DNA of 64,000 bases, taken from the NCBI RefSeq assembly GCF_001425045.1, contig NZ_LMDJ01000007.1, positions 62,001 through 126,000 of the forward strand, written 5' to 3'. Below the pieces are notes generated by a model that searched no databases, was not told the origin of the DNA, and saw nothing but the letters and a program-made list of their open reading frames with translations. This DNA comes from Massilia sp. Root351 (lineage in GTDB: Bacteria > Pseudomonadota > Gammaproteobacteria > Burkholderiales > Burkholderiaceae_D). Made by a program: the position numbers and the translations under genes. Positions 7,941-17,180 of the stretch are shown one piece after another. The first letter of the stretch is position 1. The number at the start of each line of letters is the position of its first letter.

Positions 7941-9617
7941 ATGGACGTATACGCACCGCAAGCATGGCTACCGCATGAGCGCCCGCTGTTGCCGGGTTCT
8001 CCCTCCACGCCGCTGCACTCGGACCGGCGCCGCCTCGCCTACCTGATCGTCGGCTTCATCGTGGCCCTGACCGGGGGCCTGGGCAACGCGCTGGTGACCG
8101 TCAACCTGCCGTACGCGCAAGGCTCGCTGGGCGTGTACGCTGCCGAGATCCAGTGGCTGCCGGCCGCCTACGTCATGGCCAATGTCTCCATGAACCTGCT
8201 GCTGGTGAAATTCCGCCAGCAGTACGGGCTGCAATTGTTCACCGAATTGTTCCTTGGCCTGTACGCCGTAGCCACGCTGGCGCACTTGTTCGTGCACGGA
8301 CTGGCCTCGGCCATCGCCGTGCGCGCGGCGCACGGCATGAGCGGCGCCGCGCTGACGGTGCTGGGCCTGTACTACGTGCTGCAGGCCTTCCCCGCGCAGC
8401 ACCGCCTGAAGGCCGTGGTGATCGGGGTTGGCTTCCCGCAGCTGGCGCTGCCGATGGCGCGCCTGTTCTCGTCCGACCTGCTGGAAATAGGCGAGTGGCG
8501 CGGCCTGTACTTCTTCGAACTGGGGCTGGCCCTGCTGGCCATGGGCTGCGTGCTGCTGCTCAAACTGCCGCCGGGCGACCGCGTGAAAGCCTTCGAGAAG
8601 CTCGACTTCGTCACCTTCGGCCTGTTCGCGCCCGGCGTGGCGCTCTTGTGCGCGGTGCTGGCGCTGGGGCGCACCGTGTGGTGGTTTGAATCGCCGTGGC
8701 TGGGCTACTGCCTGGCCGGCTCCATCGTGCTGATCGCGGCGGCGCTGCTGGTGGAGCACAACCGCGCCGCGCCGCTGCTCAACACGCGCTGGCTCAGCAC
8801 CGGCATGATGCTGCGGCTGGCCGCGTCGGTGTTGCTGATACGGATCGTGCAGTCCGAAGCGGCGGGCACGGTGGGCTTCCTGCAGGCGCTGGGCCTGAAC
8901 AACGACCAGATGCAGACCCTGTGGCTGATCACGCTTGTGGGCAGCGTGGGCGGCATCGCCATCAGCGCGCTCACCATCACGCCCGCGCGCATCCAGCCCT
9001 CGCTGATGATCGCGCTGGCCATGATGGCGGTGGGCGCTTTTATGGACAGCCGCGCCACCAACCTCACGCGGCCGGAGCAGATGTACGTCAGCCAGTTCCT
9101 GCTGGCCTTCGGCGGCACCTTCTTCCTCGGGCCGACCTTTGTCTCCGGCTTTGGCGCGGTGATCGCCGCGCCGCGCAACCTGATCAGTTTTTCGCTGATG
9201 TTCACCATGTCGCAGAACATCGGCGGCCTGCTTGGCTCGGCCATCGTCGGCACCGTGCAGGTGGTGCGGGAGAAATTCCACTCCAGCCAACTGGTGGAGC
9301 ACCTGACGCTGCTCGACCCGCAGGTGGCGGCGCGGGTGCAGTCGGCCGGCTCGGCGCTGGCCGGTTCGCTGGCCGACCCCGCCACGCGCCACGCGCTGGG
9401 CGTGGCGCAGCTGGGCGCGGCCGCCACGCGCGAAGCCAACATCCTGGCCTACAACGACGTGTTCCTGATGATCGCCGTGGTGGCGGTGGCCACCATCGCC
9501 TGGATGCTGCTGCACCACCTGTGGAATATCTGTACTGCCTGCAGGCCGGCCGTGCCGGCGCACAATGCGCAGACCGGCATGGCCCATGTCTCCCTCAATA
9601 ACTCCGGATCGAAATGA
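7941..9617 (+). CDS. MFS drug-efflux permease, DHA2/EmrB-like
   Basis: About 558-residue major-facilitator antiporter of the DHA2 (14-helix, EmrB/QacA) type, which exports hydrophobic drugs using the proton gradient. ATG 7941 is preferred to the GTG/ATG-poor extension at 7899, which runs into the palindrome. About 14 hydrophobic segments are seen, starting LAYLIVGFIVALTGGLGNAL. The family motif around helix 5 is poorly conserved, and a long periplasmic loop (about residues 440-500) precedes the last helix. Its stop overlaps the next start as ATGA (9614-9617), so it is translationally coupled to the membrane-fusion protein and then to an outer-membrane factor, giving a complete tripartite pump. 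Substrate unknown. Confidence 0.88.
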   Translation: MDVYAPQAWLPHERPLLPGSPSTPLHSDRRRLAYLIVGFIVALTGGLGNALVTVNLPYAQGSLGVYAAEIQWLPAAYVMANVSMNLLLVKFRQQYGLQLFTELFLGLYAVATLAHLFVHGLASAIAVRAAHGMSGAALTVLGLYYVLQAFPAQHRLKAVVIGVGFPQLALPMARLFSSDLLEIGEWRGLYFFELGLALLAMGCVLLLKLPPGDRVKAFEKLDFVTFGLFAPGVALLCAVLALGRTVWWFESPWLGYCLAGSIVLIAAALLVEHNRAAPLLNTRWLSTGMMLRLAASVLLIRIVQSEAAGTVGFLQALGLNNDQMQTLWLITLVGSVGGIAISALTITPARIQPSLMIALAMMAVGAFMDSRATNLTRPEQMYVSQFLLAFGGTFFLGPTFVSGFGAVIAAPRNLISFSLMFTMSQNIGGLLGSAIVGTVQVVREKFHSSQLVEHLTLLDPQVAARVQSAGSALAGSLADPATRHALGVAQLGAAATREANILAYNDVFLMIAVVAVATIAWMLLHHLWNICTACRPAVPAHNAQTGMAHVSLNNSGSK

Positions 9618-10912
9618 GTACAAACACGCCGCCAGAACCAGCCCAAGCCGCCGCTCCCGCCGCGCCGTCCGCCGCCCCTGCGTCCGTCCCGTCCGCCCCG
9701 CAGCAGTCCGGCGCAGCGCCGCCGCCAGCAGCGGGTGCAGCGGGTGCAGCGGGTGCAGCGGCCTCGGGCGCGCCCGTGCCGCCGGTGCCGCCCGCGCCGC
9801 CGCAGCCCGACCGGCGCCAGCAATGGCTCTCGGCCGCCGGCTTCCTGCTGGTGGCGCTGGTCGGCGTGCTGGTGGTGCTGTATGCGTGGCGGCTACCGCC
9901 CTTCAGCACGCCCATCGTCAGCACCGAGAACGCGCTGGTGCGCGGGCAGGTGACGGTAATCGGCACCCAGCTGTCCGGCTACGTGGTGGCCGTGAACGTG
10001 CAGGACTTCCAGCACGTGAAGGAAGGCGACCTGCTGGTGCAGATCGACGACCGTGTCTACCAGCAGCGCTACGAACAGGCGCAAGCGCAATTGGCCGCGC
10101 AACAGGCCGCACTGGCCAACTGGGAGCAAACGCACCGCAGCGCCGCAGCGAACATCCTGCTGAACCAGGCTGCGCTGGCCAACGCCGAAGCGCAGGCGGT
10201 GCGCTCGGTGGCGGACCTGAAGCGCGTGGAAGCGCTGGTGGCCGACGGTTCGCTGTCCATCCGCGAGCAGGACCAGCAAAAAGCCGGCAAGGCGCAGACT
10301 GCCGCCGCCGTGGCCCAGGCGCGCGCCAACCTCGAGATCTCGAAGCAGTCCGCGCAGTCGGTGGTGGTCAACAAGCTGTCCTTGCAGGCGGCGGTGGCCA
10401 ACGCCGAAGCCGCACTGAAGGCCGCCAAAGTGGACCTGGACAACACCCGCATCACCGCGCCGTCCGACGGCCAGCTCGGGCAAGTGACCGTGCGGCAGGG
10501 CGCCTTCGTCAATAGCGGCGCGCAGCTCATGGGGCTGGTGCCCAGGCAGATGTGGGTGATCGCCAATCTCAAGGAGACCCAGATGAATGCCGTGCGCGTC
10601 GGCCAAAGCGCCACCTTCAAGGTGGACGCGCTGGACGGCGCCGTGATGACGGGACAGGTCGAGCGCATCTCGCCCGCCACCGGTTCTGAATTCAGCGTGC
10701 TCCCGGCCGACAACGCCACCGGCAACTACGTCAAGATCGCCCAGCGCATTCCGGTGCGGATACGGATCGACGGCGGGCAGGGCGAGGCGCACCGGCTGCG
10801 GCCCGGCATGTCCGTCATCGTCAGCATCGACACCTCCTCCGTGCGCGACGACGAAGCGCCCGCCAAGCCGCGTGCCGCCACGCCGCCTGCAGCCAGCGGA
10901 GCCAAGCCGTGA
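9614..10912 (+). CDS. HlyD/EmrA-type membrane fusion protein
   Basis: 432-residue periplasmic adaptor linking the MFS permease to the outer-membrane factor. The N-terminal cytoplasmic tail (residues 1-70) is almost pure Ala/Pro and includes a short tandem repeat. One membrane helix follows (about 72-92, AAGFLLVALVGVLVVLYAW). Then come the first biotinyl-lipoyl half (VVAVNVQDFQHVKEGDLLVQIDD), a long Gln/Ala-rich alpha-hairpin (about 140-260), and the second half (DNTRITAPSDGQLGQVTVRQG) with the beta-barrel. Family membership is firm. It overlaps its neighbours by 4 bases on both sides (ATGA, then GTGA), so the three genes form one tight operon. Confidence 0.9.
   Translation: MSTNTPPEPAQAAAPAAPSAAPASVPSAPQQSGAAPPPAAGAAGAAGAAASGAPVPPVPPAPPQPDRRQQWLSAAGFLLVALVGVLVVLYAWRLPPFSTPIVSTENALVRGQVTVIGTQLSGYVVAVNVQDFQHVKEGDLLVQIDDRVYQQRYEQAQAQLAAQQAALANWEQTHRSAAANILLNQAALANAEAQAVRSVADLKRVEALVADGSLSIREQDQQKAGKAQTAAAVAQARANLEISKQSAQSVVVNKLSLQAAVANAEAALKAAKVDLDNTRITAPSDGQLGQVTVRQGAFVNSGAQLMGLVPRQMWVIANLKETQMNAVRVGQSATFKVDALDGAVMTGQVERISPATGSEFSVLPADNATGNYVKIAQRIPVRIRIDGGQGEAHRLRPGMSVIVSIDTSSVRDDEAPAKPRAATPPAASGAKP
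9728..9761 (+). repeat. 9-base tandem repeat inside the adaptor gene
   Basis: The unit GCAGCGGGT occurs three full times (9728-9754) plus seven bases of a fourth. It encodes Ala-Ala-Gly repeats in the cytoplasmic tail of the membrane-fusion protein. The unit is a multiple of three, so slippage would change tail length without breaking the frame. Confidence 0.8.
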
Positions 10913-12291
10913 GCCGCACCGTTACCTTGGCTGCGGCCGCGACCCTGCTGCTGGCCGGCTGTGCCGCCAAGGTCGGGCCAGCGCCGCAGTCCACCTTGCT
11001 GACGCCGTCCGAATGGCGCACCCGCATCGGCCCGGAAAGCGGCGCGCGGCCGGTGGAACAGCAATGGTGGCAAGGCTTCAGCGATCCCGCCCTGACGGCG
11101 CTCGTGGCCGCGGCGCTGGAACACAATGGCGACCTGCGCATCGCCCGAGCCCGTGTCGCCGACTACCGCGCCCGCGTGGCGGCGGCGCACGCCAGCCAGC
11201 TCCCGACCATTACCGCCAGCGGCAGCCCGGCCCGCACCCGCACGCTGGCCTACAACGGCGTCCCATACGAAACCAGCCTGTTCCAGGCAGAAATCCAGGC
11301 CAGCTACGAAGTCGACGTATGGGGCCGGCTCGCCAACCTGACCGACGCAGCGCGCGCCGCCTACGCCGCCGAGCAAGCCAGCGCCGACGCGGCCGCGCTC
11401 TCGATCGCCGCCAGCGCCGCCTCCGGCTATCTCAACCTGCGCGGCCTGGATGCGCAGCTCGAACTCACGCAAGCCACGCTCAAGCTGCGTGAAGAATCGC
11501 GCGAGCTGGCGCGCAGGCAGTTCGAGGTCGGCTACAGCTCGCGGCTCGAATGGCTGCAGGCGCAAGCGGAGTACCAGGCGGCCGCCGAACAGATTCCGCA
11601 GCTGCAGCGGCAAATCTTCGAACAGGAAAACGCGCTGGCCATCCTCGCCGGCCGCAATCCCGGTCCCATTCCGCGCGGCGCGCCGCTGTCCGAGCTGGCG
11701 CCGCCGCCGGTGCCGGGCGGTCTGCCGTCCGAACTGCTGCTGCGCCGTCCCGACATTGCGCGCGCCCAGCAAAACCTGCTGGCCGCGAACGCCACCCTGG
11801 CCGCCACGCGCGACCAGCTGCTGCCGTCGTTCCGGCTGACGGCGGCCGGCGGCATCCAATCGACCGTGTTCAGTGACTTCATCAAAGACCCCACGCACCT
11901 GTGGCGGCTGACCGGCGCCGTGGCCGCGCCGCTGTTCGAGGGCGGCCGCGTGCAAGCGCAGACCGACTCCGCCGCCTCGCTGCGCGACCAGGCCGTGTAC
12001 GCCTACGAAAACGCGGTGCGCACCGCCTTCGCCGAAACCGACAACAGCCTGGGCGCCATCGAGCGGCTGCGCGAGCAGGCCGTGCAGAATGACGCCCGCC
12101 GCGCGACGGCCGCCGAAACGCTGCGCATCGCGCGCAACCGCTACCGCAACGGCTACGCCTCCTACCTCGAAGAACTGGACGCCCAGCGCACCCTCTACAG
12201 CGCCGACGTGCTGCGGCTGCAGCTCAAGACGCGCACCCTGATTGCCTCGGTCGACCTGTACCGCGCCCTTGGCGGCGGCTGGAATCGTTGA
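10909..12291 (+). CDS. NodT-family outer-membrane efflux lipoprotein
   Basis: 460-residue TolC-like outer-membrane factor. Start GTG 10909 overlaps the adaptor stop (GTGA). A lipoprotein signal peptide ends in LLLAGC, so Cys about 20 is lipidated. Two OEP repeats follow, with the characteristic periplasmic helices (DLRIARARVADYRARVAAAH; RPDIARAQQNLLAANATLA) and the closing GYASYLEELDAQRTLYSADV segment. It provides the exit duct for the upstream MFS/MFP pair. The operon ends here, 11 bases before a large inverted repeat. Confidence 0.9.
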   Translation: MSRTVTLAAAATLLLAGCAAKVGPAPQSTLLTPSEWRTRIGPESGARPVEQQWWQGFSDPALTALVAAALEHNGDLRIARARVADYRARVAAAHASQLPTITASGSPARTRTLAYNGVPYETSLFQAEIQASYEVDVWGRLANLTDAARAAYAAEQASADAAALSIAASAASGYLNLRGLDAQLELTQATLKLREESRELARRQFEVGYSSRLEWLQAQAEYQAAAEQIPQLQRQIFEQENALAILAGRNPGPIPRGAPLSELAPPPVPGGLPSELLLRRPDIARAQQNLLAANATLAATRDQLLPSFRLTAAGGIQSTVFSDFIKDPTHLWRLTGAVAAPLFEGGRVQAQTDSAASLRDQAVYAYENAVRTAFAETDNSLGAIERLREQAVQNDARRATAAETLRIARNRYRNGYASYLEELDAQRTLYSADVLRLQLKTRTLIASVDLYRALGGGWNR

Positions 12292-12302
12292 CTAAAACCA
12301 AT

Positions 12303-12364
12303 ATGGGGTCAGGGTTAATTAATTTTGCAACTTTAGTTGCAAAATTAATTAACCCTGACCCCAT
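12303..12364. repeat. perfect 29-bp inverted repeat between converging efflux operons (REP/MITE-like)
   Basis: Left arm 12303-12331 and right arm 12336-12364 are exact reverse complements around a 4-base loop TTTA. The outer part reads ATGGGGTCAGGG and the inner part is AT-rich (TTAATTAATTTTGCAAC). A GGGGTCAG...CTGACCCC border resembles, from memory, REP-type elements linked to REP-associated tyrosine (IS200-like) transposases in proteobacteria. It sits between the stop codons of two converging operons, where it could end transcription in both directions. It has no flanking direct repeat that I can see, and its base composition is unlike the surroundings. Confidence 0.8.
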
Positions 12365-12383
12365 TTGTCTGTAAGGAAACTAA

Positions 12384-12845
12384 TTACTTGATCGGAATGC
12401 AGAGCTCGCATTCGAAGACGCCGTCGGCGTCTTCGGTGTAGTTGGCGGGGTAGCGTTCGAAGCAGGGGCCGGGGGCGGCTTCCAGGCCGCTGGCCGGCAG
12501 GGCCTGGCCGTAGAACGCGCCCCATGCGGCGCCGATGTCGCTGCCGTTGCCGCGGTAGCGCGCGGCGGCGTAGCGGCCGCCGGGCAACTCGGCCAGCGCG
12601 GCCGGCGCTTCGGCCACGTAGCCCGCGTCCACTTCGACGCAGGCGTCGTAGCGGCAGCGCTCCGGCGGCGTGGTGCCGGGGTCGTCCTGCGCCACGCCGT
12701 AGGTGGTGCGCGCCATCAGCCCGTGCGCGGCGCGCCAGGGGTTGAACACGTCGCGCCAGAAGCTGACGATGCCCGGGCCGAACGGGCCCGTGTAGCGCAG
12801 GTAGGCGACCCTGGTGGGGGCGATGTCGATCGTGCGAACTTCCAT
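12384..12845 (-). CDS. GyrI-like/AraC effector-binding domain protein
   Basis: 153-residue stand-alone GyrI-like small-molecule-binding domain (the fold of SbmC/GyrI and of BmrR/Rob effector domains). Diagnostic features are the opening MEVRTIDIAPTRVAYLRYTG, the central ELPGGRYAAARYRG and the C-terminal strand ECELCIPIK. Such proteins bind, and some hydrolyse or sequester, toxic hydrophobic compounds. It starts 12 bases after the RND permease stop with AAGGAG upstream, so it is the last gene of that operon and may sense or buffer the pump's substrates (inference). Confidence 0.8.
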   Translation of the reverse strand: MEVRTIDIAPTRVAYLRYTGPFGPGIVSFWRDVFNPWRAAHGLMARTTYGVAQDDPGTTPPERCRYDACVEVDAGYVAEAPAALAELPGGRYAAARYRGNGSDIGAAWGAFYGQALPASGLEAAPGPCFERYPANYTEDADGVFECELCIPIK

Positions 12846-12857
12846 GCGGCTTTCTCC

Positions 12858-15800
12858 TTATTTGGCGATTTCACTCGGGGTGGCCGGCGCAGAGGCGGGC
12901 GCCGGCGCGTGCTTGTGGCGGCGCAGCTTCTCGCGCAGGCGCTTGAGCAGTCCTTCCAGGTCGTCAATGTAGGTGAAGACGGCCGGCACCACCAGCAGGC
13001 TCAGCAGCGTGGAGGTGATCAGGCCGCCGATCACGGCAATGGCCATCGGCGAGCGGAAGCTCGGGTCGGCGCCCCAGCCCAGCGCCAGCGGCATCATGCC
13101 GGCGCCCATGGCGATGGTGGTCATCAGGATGGGCCGGCTGCGCTTGTGGCAGGCGTCCACCAGGGCGTCGAAACGGTTCATGCCGGCCTGGCGCGCCAGG
13201 ATGGCGTAGTCCACCAGCAGGATGGAGTTCTTGGTGACGATACCCATCAGCATGATCAGGCCTATCATCGACGGCATCGACAGCGCGTTGCGCGTGATGA
13301 GCAGCGCCACGAAGGCGCCGCCGATCGACAGCGGCAGCGCGGCCAGGATCGTCACCGGCTGCATGAAGTCCTTGAACAGCAGCACCAGCACGCAGTAGAT
13401 GCAGATCACGCCGATCAGCATGGCCAGGCCGAAGCTGGCGAACAACGCGGCCATCTCCTGCGCGTCGCCCAGTTCGGCGATCTTCACCGACGGCGGCAGG
13501 TTCTTCATCGACGGCAGCGCGCGCGCTTCTTCATTGAGTTCGCCCAGCGTGCGCCGGCCCAGTTCCACGTCCAGCGTGACGTTGCGGCTGCGGTTCAGGC
13601 GGTCGATCTGCGCCGGGCCGGATTCCATGCTGATGTCGGCCACGGTGGCGAGCAGCACGGGGCCGTTCTTGCCCGGCACGGTGAGGCGGCCGATGGCGTC
13701 CAGGTCGGCGCGCACGGTGTCGGGCAGCTTGACGCGGATCGGCACCTGGCGCTCGGGCAGGTTCATCTTGGTCAGGTCGAAGTCGTAGTCGCCGGCGGTG
13801 GCCACGCGCACCGTTTCGCCGATGGCGTTGGCGGTCACGCCCTGGTCGGCGGCGCGCGCGAAGTCGGGCCGCACGATGATCTCGGGCCGCACCAGCGAGG
13901 CGCTGGAGCTGACGTTGCCGATGCCTTGCATGGTGCGCAGTTCGCGCTCCACTTTTTGCGCCGCTTCGGTCAGGGCGATCGGGTCTTCGCTGCGCAGCAC
14001 CAGCTGCATCTTGACGCCGGTGTCGGGCGGGCCGACGTTGAAGCGGGCGCCGGGAATGTTGTCGAGCTTGGCGCGGATCTGGGTTTCCAGGTCGGGCAGG
14101 GACTCCTTGCGGTCGGTGCGGTGCACCGTGGTCAGCGTCAGCACGGCGCGCCGCGCTTCGGCCGCCGCGCCGGGGGCGAAAGCGTCGCCGCTGGAGCCGC
14201 CGCCGATCGAGCTGAACACGCCGGTGATGCCTTTCACGTCCATCACGGCCAACCGGGTCTGCTCGGCGATGGCGCGCGTTTCGGCCAGGGTGGAACCGGG
14301 CGGCAGTTCGATGTTGACGTTGGTCTGCGCGCGGTCGGCCGGCGGCACGAAGCCGGTCGGCAGCAGCGGCACCAGCATGATGGAGCCGACGAAGAAGATG
14401 CCGGAAGCGATGGCGGTGATGTGGCGGTGGCGCAGGCACCAGCGCATCAGCGTGATGTAGCGCGTCATCAGCCAGCCGTCTTCCTCTTCCTTGTGCGGCA
14501 CGGGCTTCATCAGGTAGGCGGCCATCATCGGCGTGAGCAGGCGCGCCACCACCAGCGAGGCCAGCACGGCCAGCACGGCGGTCCAGCCGAACTGCTTGAA
14601 GAACAGGCCGGGCACGCCGCCCATGAAGGCGGTGGGCAGGAACACGGCCACCAGCGCGAAGGTGGTGGCGATCACCGCCATGCCGATTTCGTCGGCCGCT
14701 TCCATGGCCGCTTCCATCGGGGTCTTGCCCATGCGCAGGTGGCGCGAGATGTTCTCGATTTCGACGATGGCGTCGTCCACCAGGACGCCCACCACCAGGG
14801 CCAGCGACAGCAGGGTCACGGTGTTGAGGGTATAGCCGAACCAGTACATGCCGAGGAAGGCCGGCAGCACCGACAGCGGCAGCGCGGCGGCGGCCACCAG
14901 GGTGGCGCGCCAGTCGCGCAGGAACCACCACACCACCAGCACTGCCAGCAGCGCGCCTTCGTACAGCAGTTCCATCGAGCCGTCGAAGTTTTCCTCGACC
15001 GGGAAGGCGTTGTCGATCGACAGTTTCAGTTCGATGTTGGGGTAGCTGGCGCGCAGTTCCTCGACCGCTTTTTGCGCGTCGGCGGCGACCTGGGTTTCGC
15101 TGGCGCCCTTGGTACGCAGGATCTCGAAGGCGACCACGCGCTTGCCGTCCTGCTCGGCCACGGCGCGCGGCTCGGCCACGGTGTCGCTGACGGTGGCGAT
15201 CTGGTCGAGGCGGATGTGGCGCCCGTCCGGCAGCGGGATGTCCATCGCGCCCAGCGCGGCGGCGGTCTGCACGGTGCCGATGGTGCGCACCGATTGCTCG
15301 GCGCCGCTGACGTCGCCGCGTCCGCCCGGCGCTTCCTTCTGCACCTGGCGCAGCTGGCGCGACACGTCCAGCGCGGACACCTTGAGGGCGGCCATGCGGC
15401 TGTCGTCGAGCTCCACGCGGATCTCGCGCGACACGCCGCCCATGCGCTTGACGGCGCCCACGCCCGGCACGCTGAGCAGCTTCTTGGACACGTCGTTGTC
15501 GACGAACCAGCTCAGTTCCTGGTCGTCCAGCGGCCGGCCGGCGCCGGGCTTGGAGGCGGCGGTGAAGGTGAGCACGGCGCGCCCGGCCGTGGTCACCTTG
15601 CTGACCACGGGGTCGCGCAGCTCGCCCGGCATGTCGGCGCGCACTTGCGCCACCGCGTCGCGCACTTCATTGACGGCGTCCGAGATGTTCTTCTCGAGGA
15701 TGAACTCGACGGTCACGGTGGCGTTGCCGTCCAGGACCTTGGTGTAGATGTTCTTGATGCCTTGCAGCGTGGCGACCGAGTCTTCGATCTTGCGCGCCAC

Positions 15801-15986
15801 TTCGGTTTCCAGCTGGGCCGGCGCGGCGCCCGGCAGCGAAGCGCTGACGGTGACGATGGGCAGCTGGATGTCGGGGAAGTCCTGCACCGGGTTGGCGCGG
15901 TAGGCCAGCAGCCCGGCCAGCGACAGCAGGGCGAACAGCATGATCGCCGGAATCGGATTCTTGATCGATAGGGATGAGAAATTCAC
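12858..15986 (-). CDS. RND efflux permease (HAE1/AcrB-like)
   Basis: 1042-residue resistance-nodulation-division inner-membrane pump that exports amphiphilic compounds using the proton gradient. It starts MNFSSLSIKNPIPAIMLFAL and shows NPVQDFPDIQLP after helix 1. The proton-relay Asp pair in helix 4 is present (LALVVGVLVDDAIVEIENIS), as are two large periplasmic porter domains (one with FVPPADRAQTNVNIELPPGS) and the second half GIVTKNSILLVDYAI. Length is normal. The start follows AAGGAG with about 9 bases spacing, 9 bases after the adaptor stop. The two-residue DD motif favours drug rather than heavy-metal export. Confidence 0.93.
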   Translation of the reverse strand: MNFSSLSIKNPIPAIMLFALLSLAGLLAYRANPVQDFPDIQLPIVTVSASLPGAAPAQLETEVARKIEDSVATLQGIKNIYTKVLDGNATVTVEFILEKNISDAVNEVRDAVAQVRADMPGELRDPVVSKVTTAGRAVLTFTAASKPGAGRPLDDQELSWFVDNDVSKKLLSVPGVGAVKRMGGVSREIRVELDDSRMAALKVSALDVSRQLRQVQKEAPGGRGDVSGAEQSVRTIGTVQTAAALGAMDIPLPDGRHIRLDQIATVSDTVAEPRAVAEQDGKRVVAFEILRTKGASETQVAADAQKAVEELRASYPNIELKLSIDNAFPVEENFDGSMELLYEGALLAVLVVWWFLRDWRATLVAAAALPLSVLPAFLGMYWFGYTLNTVTLLSLALVVGVLVDDAIVEIENISRHLRMGKTPMEAAMEAADEIGMAVIATTFALVAVFLPTAFMGGVPGLFFKQFGWTAVLAVLASLVVARLLTPMMAAYLMKPVPHKEEEDGWLMTRYITLMRWCLRHRHITAIASGIFFVGSIMLVPLLPTGFVPPADRAQTNVNIELPPGSTLAETRAIAEQTRLAVMDVKGITGVFSSIGGGSSGDAFAPGAAAEARRAVLTLTTVHRTDRKESLPDLETQIRAKLDNIPGARFNVGPPDTGVKMQLVLRSEDPIALTEAAQKVERELRTMQGIGNVSSSASLVRPEIIVRPDFARAADQGVTANAIGETVRVATAGDYDFDLTKMNLPERQVPIRVKLPDTVRADLDAIGRLTVPGKNGPVLLATVADISMESGPAQIDRLNRSRNVTLDVELGRRTLGELNEEARALPSMKNLPPSVKIAELGDAQEMAALFASFGLAMLIGVICIYCVLVLLFKDFMQPVTILAALPLSIGGAFVALLITRNALSMPSMIGLIMLMGIVTKNSILLVDYAILARQAGMNRFDALVDACHKRSRPILMTTIAMGAGMMPLALGWGADPSFRSPMAIAVIGGLITSTLLSLLVVPAVFTYIDDLEGLLKRLREKLRRHKHAPAPASAPATPSEIAK

Positions 15987-15995
15987 TGCGGCTCC

Positions 15996-17180
15996 TTACT
16001 TGGCCTTGACCGCTTTGGCGGCTGCCTGCGCGGGCACGGCGGCCGGGGCGGGGGCAGCGGCGGCGGCCACGTTGTTGACCAGGTCGCCGTCATTGAGGAA
16101 GCCGGCGCCGCTCACCACCACTTGGGCGCCCGAGTCGATGCCGCCGAGGATCTCGATGCGGTCGGACAGGCGGCGCCCGGTCTGCACCTTGATGCGGCTC
16201 ACGCGCTTGTCCGGGTTCAGGCGGAACACGTAGCTGAAGCCGTCGCGCACGGCCACGGCCTGCTGCGGCACGGTCATGGCGTCCGATGCGCCCAGCTCGA
16301 AGCGGCCGCTGGCGAACATGCCGGCCTTGAAGGCGTTCGCCTCGGCGCCCTTGGGCGCCGGCAGGTCCACGTACACCAGGGCGTAGCGGCTTTGCGGGTC
16401 GATGGTGGGGGCCACCATGCGTACCTTGCCGGCCAGCTCTGCGCCGTTGGCCGCTTTCACCACGGCGCTGGCGCCGGCCTTGATCTTGGGCAGATCGGCC
16501 GCCGTCACTTCGGCGCGCCATTCGAGGCGGCCCTGGCGGATCATGCGGAACAGCTCCGTGCCGGCGGCCACCACCGATCCCACGGTGGCGCTGCGGGCCG
16601 AGATGACGCCGCTGTCCGGCGCCACCACCCTGGTGTACTTCAGGCGCAGTTCCTGGGTCGCCAGCGCGGCCTTGGCCGAGGCGATGCGCGCCTTGCCGGT
16701 TTGCTCGGCGGTCATGTACTGGCTGATCTGCTGGGCGCTCAGCGCGCCGGTGGTTTCCAGCGAGCGGGCGCGCGCGGCGTTGGCGGCAGCTTCGGCGGCG
16801 TTGGCCTCCGCTTCCATCACGGCGGCGCGCGCCTGGGCCACGTCGGCGTTGACCGTGTCGGCCGAGAAGGTGGCCAGCACATCGCCCTTGCGCACCACGT
16901 CGCCGACGTTGACCTTCACGTCGGTCAGGCGCAGGCCGTTCGATTCGCTGCCGATGCTCGCTTCCTGCCAGGCGGTGACGTTGCCGTTGGCCGTCAGCGT
17001 GATGGGCAGGCGCGCGGCGGAGGGCTTGGCGGTGGTGACGGTGAGGGCGGCTTTGGGCGCGTCCTTGGCGTCTTTCTTGTCGTCGGCCGCAAAGGACAGC
17101 GGCGCGTGCAGGGCGAAGACGGCCAGCAGGAGCAAAGCCAGTGGTTTGAGCGCGTATGTATTCATGGTCTTGGAGTTCAT
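15996..17180 (-). CDS. RND periplasmic adaptor (membrane fusion protein)
   Basis: 394-residue adaptor with signal peptide (hydrophobic stretch ALLLLAVFALHAPLSFAAD). The first lipoyl half (VKVNVGDVVRKGDVLATFSAD), alpha-hairpin (about residues 110-180), second half (YTRVVAPDSGVISARSATVG), beta-barrel and membrane-proximal domain (QTGRRLSDRIEILGGIDSGA) follow. The tail is Ala/Pro/Lys-rich. The start overlaps the upstream stop as TAATG, so translation is coupled to the outer-membrane factor; a second ATG at 17165 is also possible. It connects the RND permease to the lipoprotein encoded upstream. Confidence 0.9.
   Translation of the reverse strand: MNSKTMNTYALKPLALLLLAVFALHAPLSFAADDKKDAKDAPKAALTVTTAKPSAARLPITLTANGNVTAWQEASIGSESNGLRLTDVKVNVGDVVRKGDVLATFSADTVNADVAQARAAVMEAEANAAEAAANAARARSLETTGALSAQQISQYMTAEQTGKARIASAKAALATQELRLKYTRVVAPDSGVISARSATVGSVVAAGTELFRMIRQGRLEWRAEVTAADLPKIKAGASAVVKAANGAELAGKVRMVAPTIDPQSRYALVYVDLPAPKGAEANAFKAGMFASGRFELGASDAMTVPQQAVAVRDGFSYVFRLNPDKRVSRIKVQTGRRLSDRIEILGGIDSGAQVVVSGAGFLNDGDLVNNVAAAAAPAPAAVPAQAAAKAVKAK

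Noticed and set aside
12723..15971. 1082-residue + strand frame opposite the RND permease
   Set aside because: His/Gln/Gly-rich low-quality translation mirroring the RND gene codon by codon; typical antisense artefact.
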